Below are positions 8,816 through 9,429 of a stretch of DNA of 9,429 nt, in pieces. Source of the stretch: an uncultured Desulfovibrio sp. (GTDB taxonomy: Bacteria > Desulfobacterota > Desulfovibrionia > Desulfovibrionales > Desulfovibrionaceae). Numbering within the stretch: the first letter of the stretch is position 1; every line of letters begins with the position of its first letter. Below the pieces are notes generated by a model. It saw nothing but the letters and a program-made list of their open reading frames with translations, did no database searches and was not told the DNA's origin. The position numbers and the translations under genes are program-made. The stretch spans positions 1 to 9,429 of the forward strand of contig CAMBWG010000060.1 of NCBI GenBank assembly GCA_945871415.1. Direction: 5' to 3'.

Positions 8816-9429
8816 GGCAGGCTCCATCCAGATTAAGCGTGGCAAGATAGACGGCGCGGTTCAGCTCGCTTTCCTTAAGCTGCGTGTCCCACAGAGCGGG
8901 GCGAAGACCGCGCCAGCGTTCCTGCAGAAAGTTCTGTACGTCGCGCACAGGAGAGAGGGCAAAGTTCACATGCCGTTCCGCCAGAGCCGCCGCGGCCCGC
9001 AGAGAGCAGAAGGTTCCCTGGCAGGTCCCCATGCCCAGACGTGTGCGCAGGCGCACGTCATGCAGGGAATGGGTGGCGGGATCGTTGGCCACATATTCAA
9101 TTTCCGCCGCCGTGACCATTTCGCATTCGCACAGCATGCCGTTGTCGGCTTCCCGCGCGGCATTTTTGACGACGTCGCCGAAGGCGTCGCCCAGACGATC
9201 GGCCACCAGACGGATACCGTGCGCGGGGAAGCTGCGCGCCGCACGTTCCAGAACTTCGGGCGCGGGATCGGGAATGATGGCTTCTTCCGCCGTGCGGCAG
9301 GGAGTGGTGACGCCCAGGCGGCGACAGACAAGATCGCTCATGCGCTCGGCCATGAGACGGTAGGTGGTCAGCTTGCCGCCGAAGATGCTGGCCATGCCGC
9401 GCAGGCCTTCATCCATATGATCCACAATA
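8799..9429 (-). CDS. glpA: Anaerobic glycerol-3-phosphate dehydrogenase subunit A, C-terminal part (5' end outside window)
   Basis: GlpA is the catalytic FAD subunit that oxidises glycerol-3-phosphate to dihydroxyacetone phosphate. Only about 210 C-terminal residues are present, and the reading frame is open to the right edge, so the apparent start near 9425 is not real. The segment SIFGGKLTTYRLMAERMSD is characteristic of the GlpA/GlpD family. Further on, a BFD-like [2Fe-2S] domain shows C-E-C (about 9127-9133 on the minus strand) and, 33 residues later, C-x4-C in MGTCQGTFC, the pattern of GlpA C-termini that distinguishes it from aerobic GlpD. It ends in TGA 8801-8799, inside the start of glpB. 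The FAD-binding N-terminus lies beyond the window. Confidence 0.94.
   Translation of the reverse strand, partial: IVDHMDEGLRGMASIFGGKLTTYRLMAERMSDLVCRRLGVTTPCRTAEEAIIPDPAPEVLERAARSFPAHGIRLVADRLGDAFGDVVKNAAREADNGMLCECEMVTAAEIEYVANDPATHSLHDVRLRTRLGMGTCQGTFCSLRAAAALAERHVNFALSPVRDVQNFLQERWRGLRPALWDTQLKESELNRAVYLATLNLDGACREQNN

Overview
The window is a compact bacterial chromosomal segment in which every convincing gene lies on the minus strand, so the biological order runs from high to low coordinates. The gene content points to an anaerobic, moderately GC-rich proteobacterium. It holds a three-subunit anaerobic glycerol-3-phosphate dehydrogenase (glpABC), then a HIT protein, a LapA-like membrane protein, MutS and a DUF1992 protein. 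My best guess is a Desulfovibrionaceae-type organism (Desulfovibrio, Bilophila and relatives). That is an inference from gene set and composition, not from a marker gene.

Region 1 (9429 to about 6264) is the end of the glp operon. It contains the C-terminal third of GlpA (cut by the window edge), complete GlpB and complete GlpC. glpA and glpB overlap by 17 nt, and glpB and glpC are 11 nt apart. The operon closes with a good intrinsic terminator at about 6264-6305. Together the three proteins oxidise glycerol-3-phosphate and pass electrons to the quinone pool: GlpA and GlpB are the FAD-type subunits and GlpC is the iron-sulfur subunit.

Region 2 (about 6180 to 5052) is a two-gene unit, a HIT nucleotide hydrolase/transferase followed 15 nt later by a LapA-domain protein. 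A sigma70-like promoter sits so close to the HIT ATG that the transcript may be leaderless. A hairpin after lapA looks like its terminator.

Region 3 (5014 to 275) is mutS, a DUF1992 gene and a 506-aa membrane-anchored protein of unknown function. Both junctions are short overlaps (8 nt and 4 nt), so the three are probably co-transcribed and translationally coupled. Two of the three starts have clear Shine-Dalgarno sequences; that of mutS does not.

Region 4 (274 to 1) is a 180-nt intergenic stretch with three inverted repeats, one a perfect 13-bp hairpin. It is followed by the first 31 codons of another gene, whose N-terminus closely resembles that of the 506-aa protein. This indicates a tandem pair of paralogous membrane-anchored proteins.

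Most of the window is well-known housekeeping and metabolism. I see no CRISPR array, transposon, phage gene, tRNA or rRNA, and nothing I can honestly call a new defence or biosynthetic system. The points most worth a second look are the tandem unknown proteins, the inverted-repeat cluster between them, and the possible leaderless HIT transcript.
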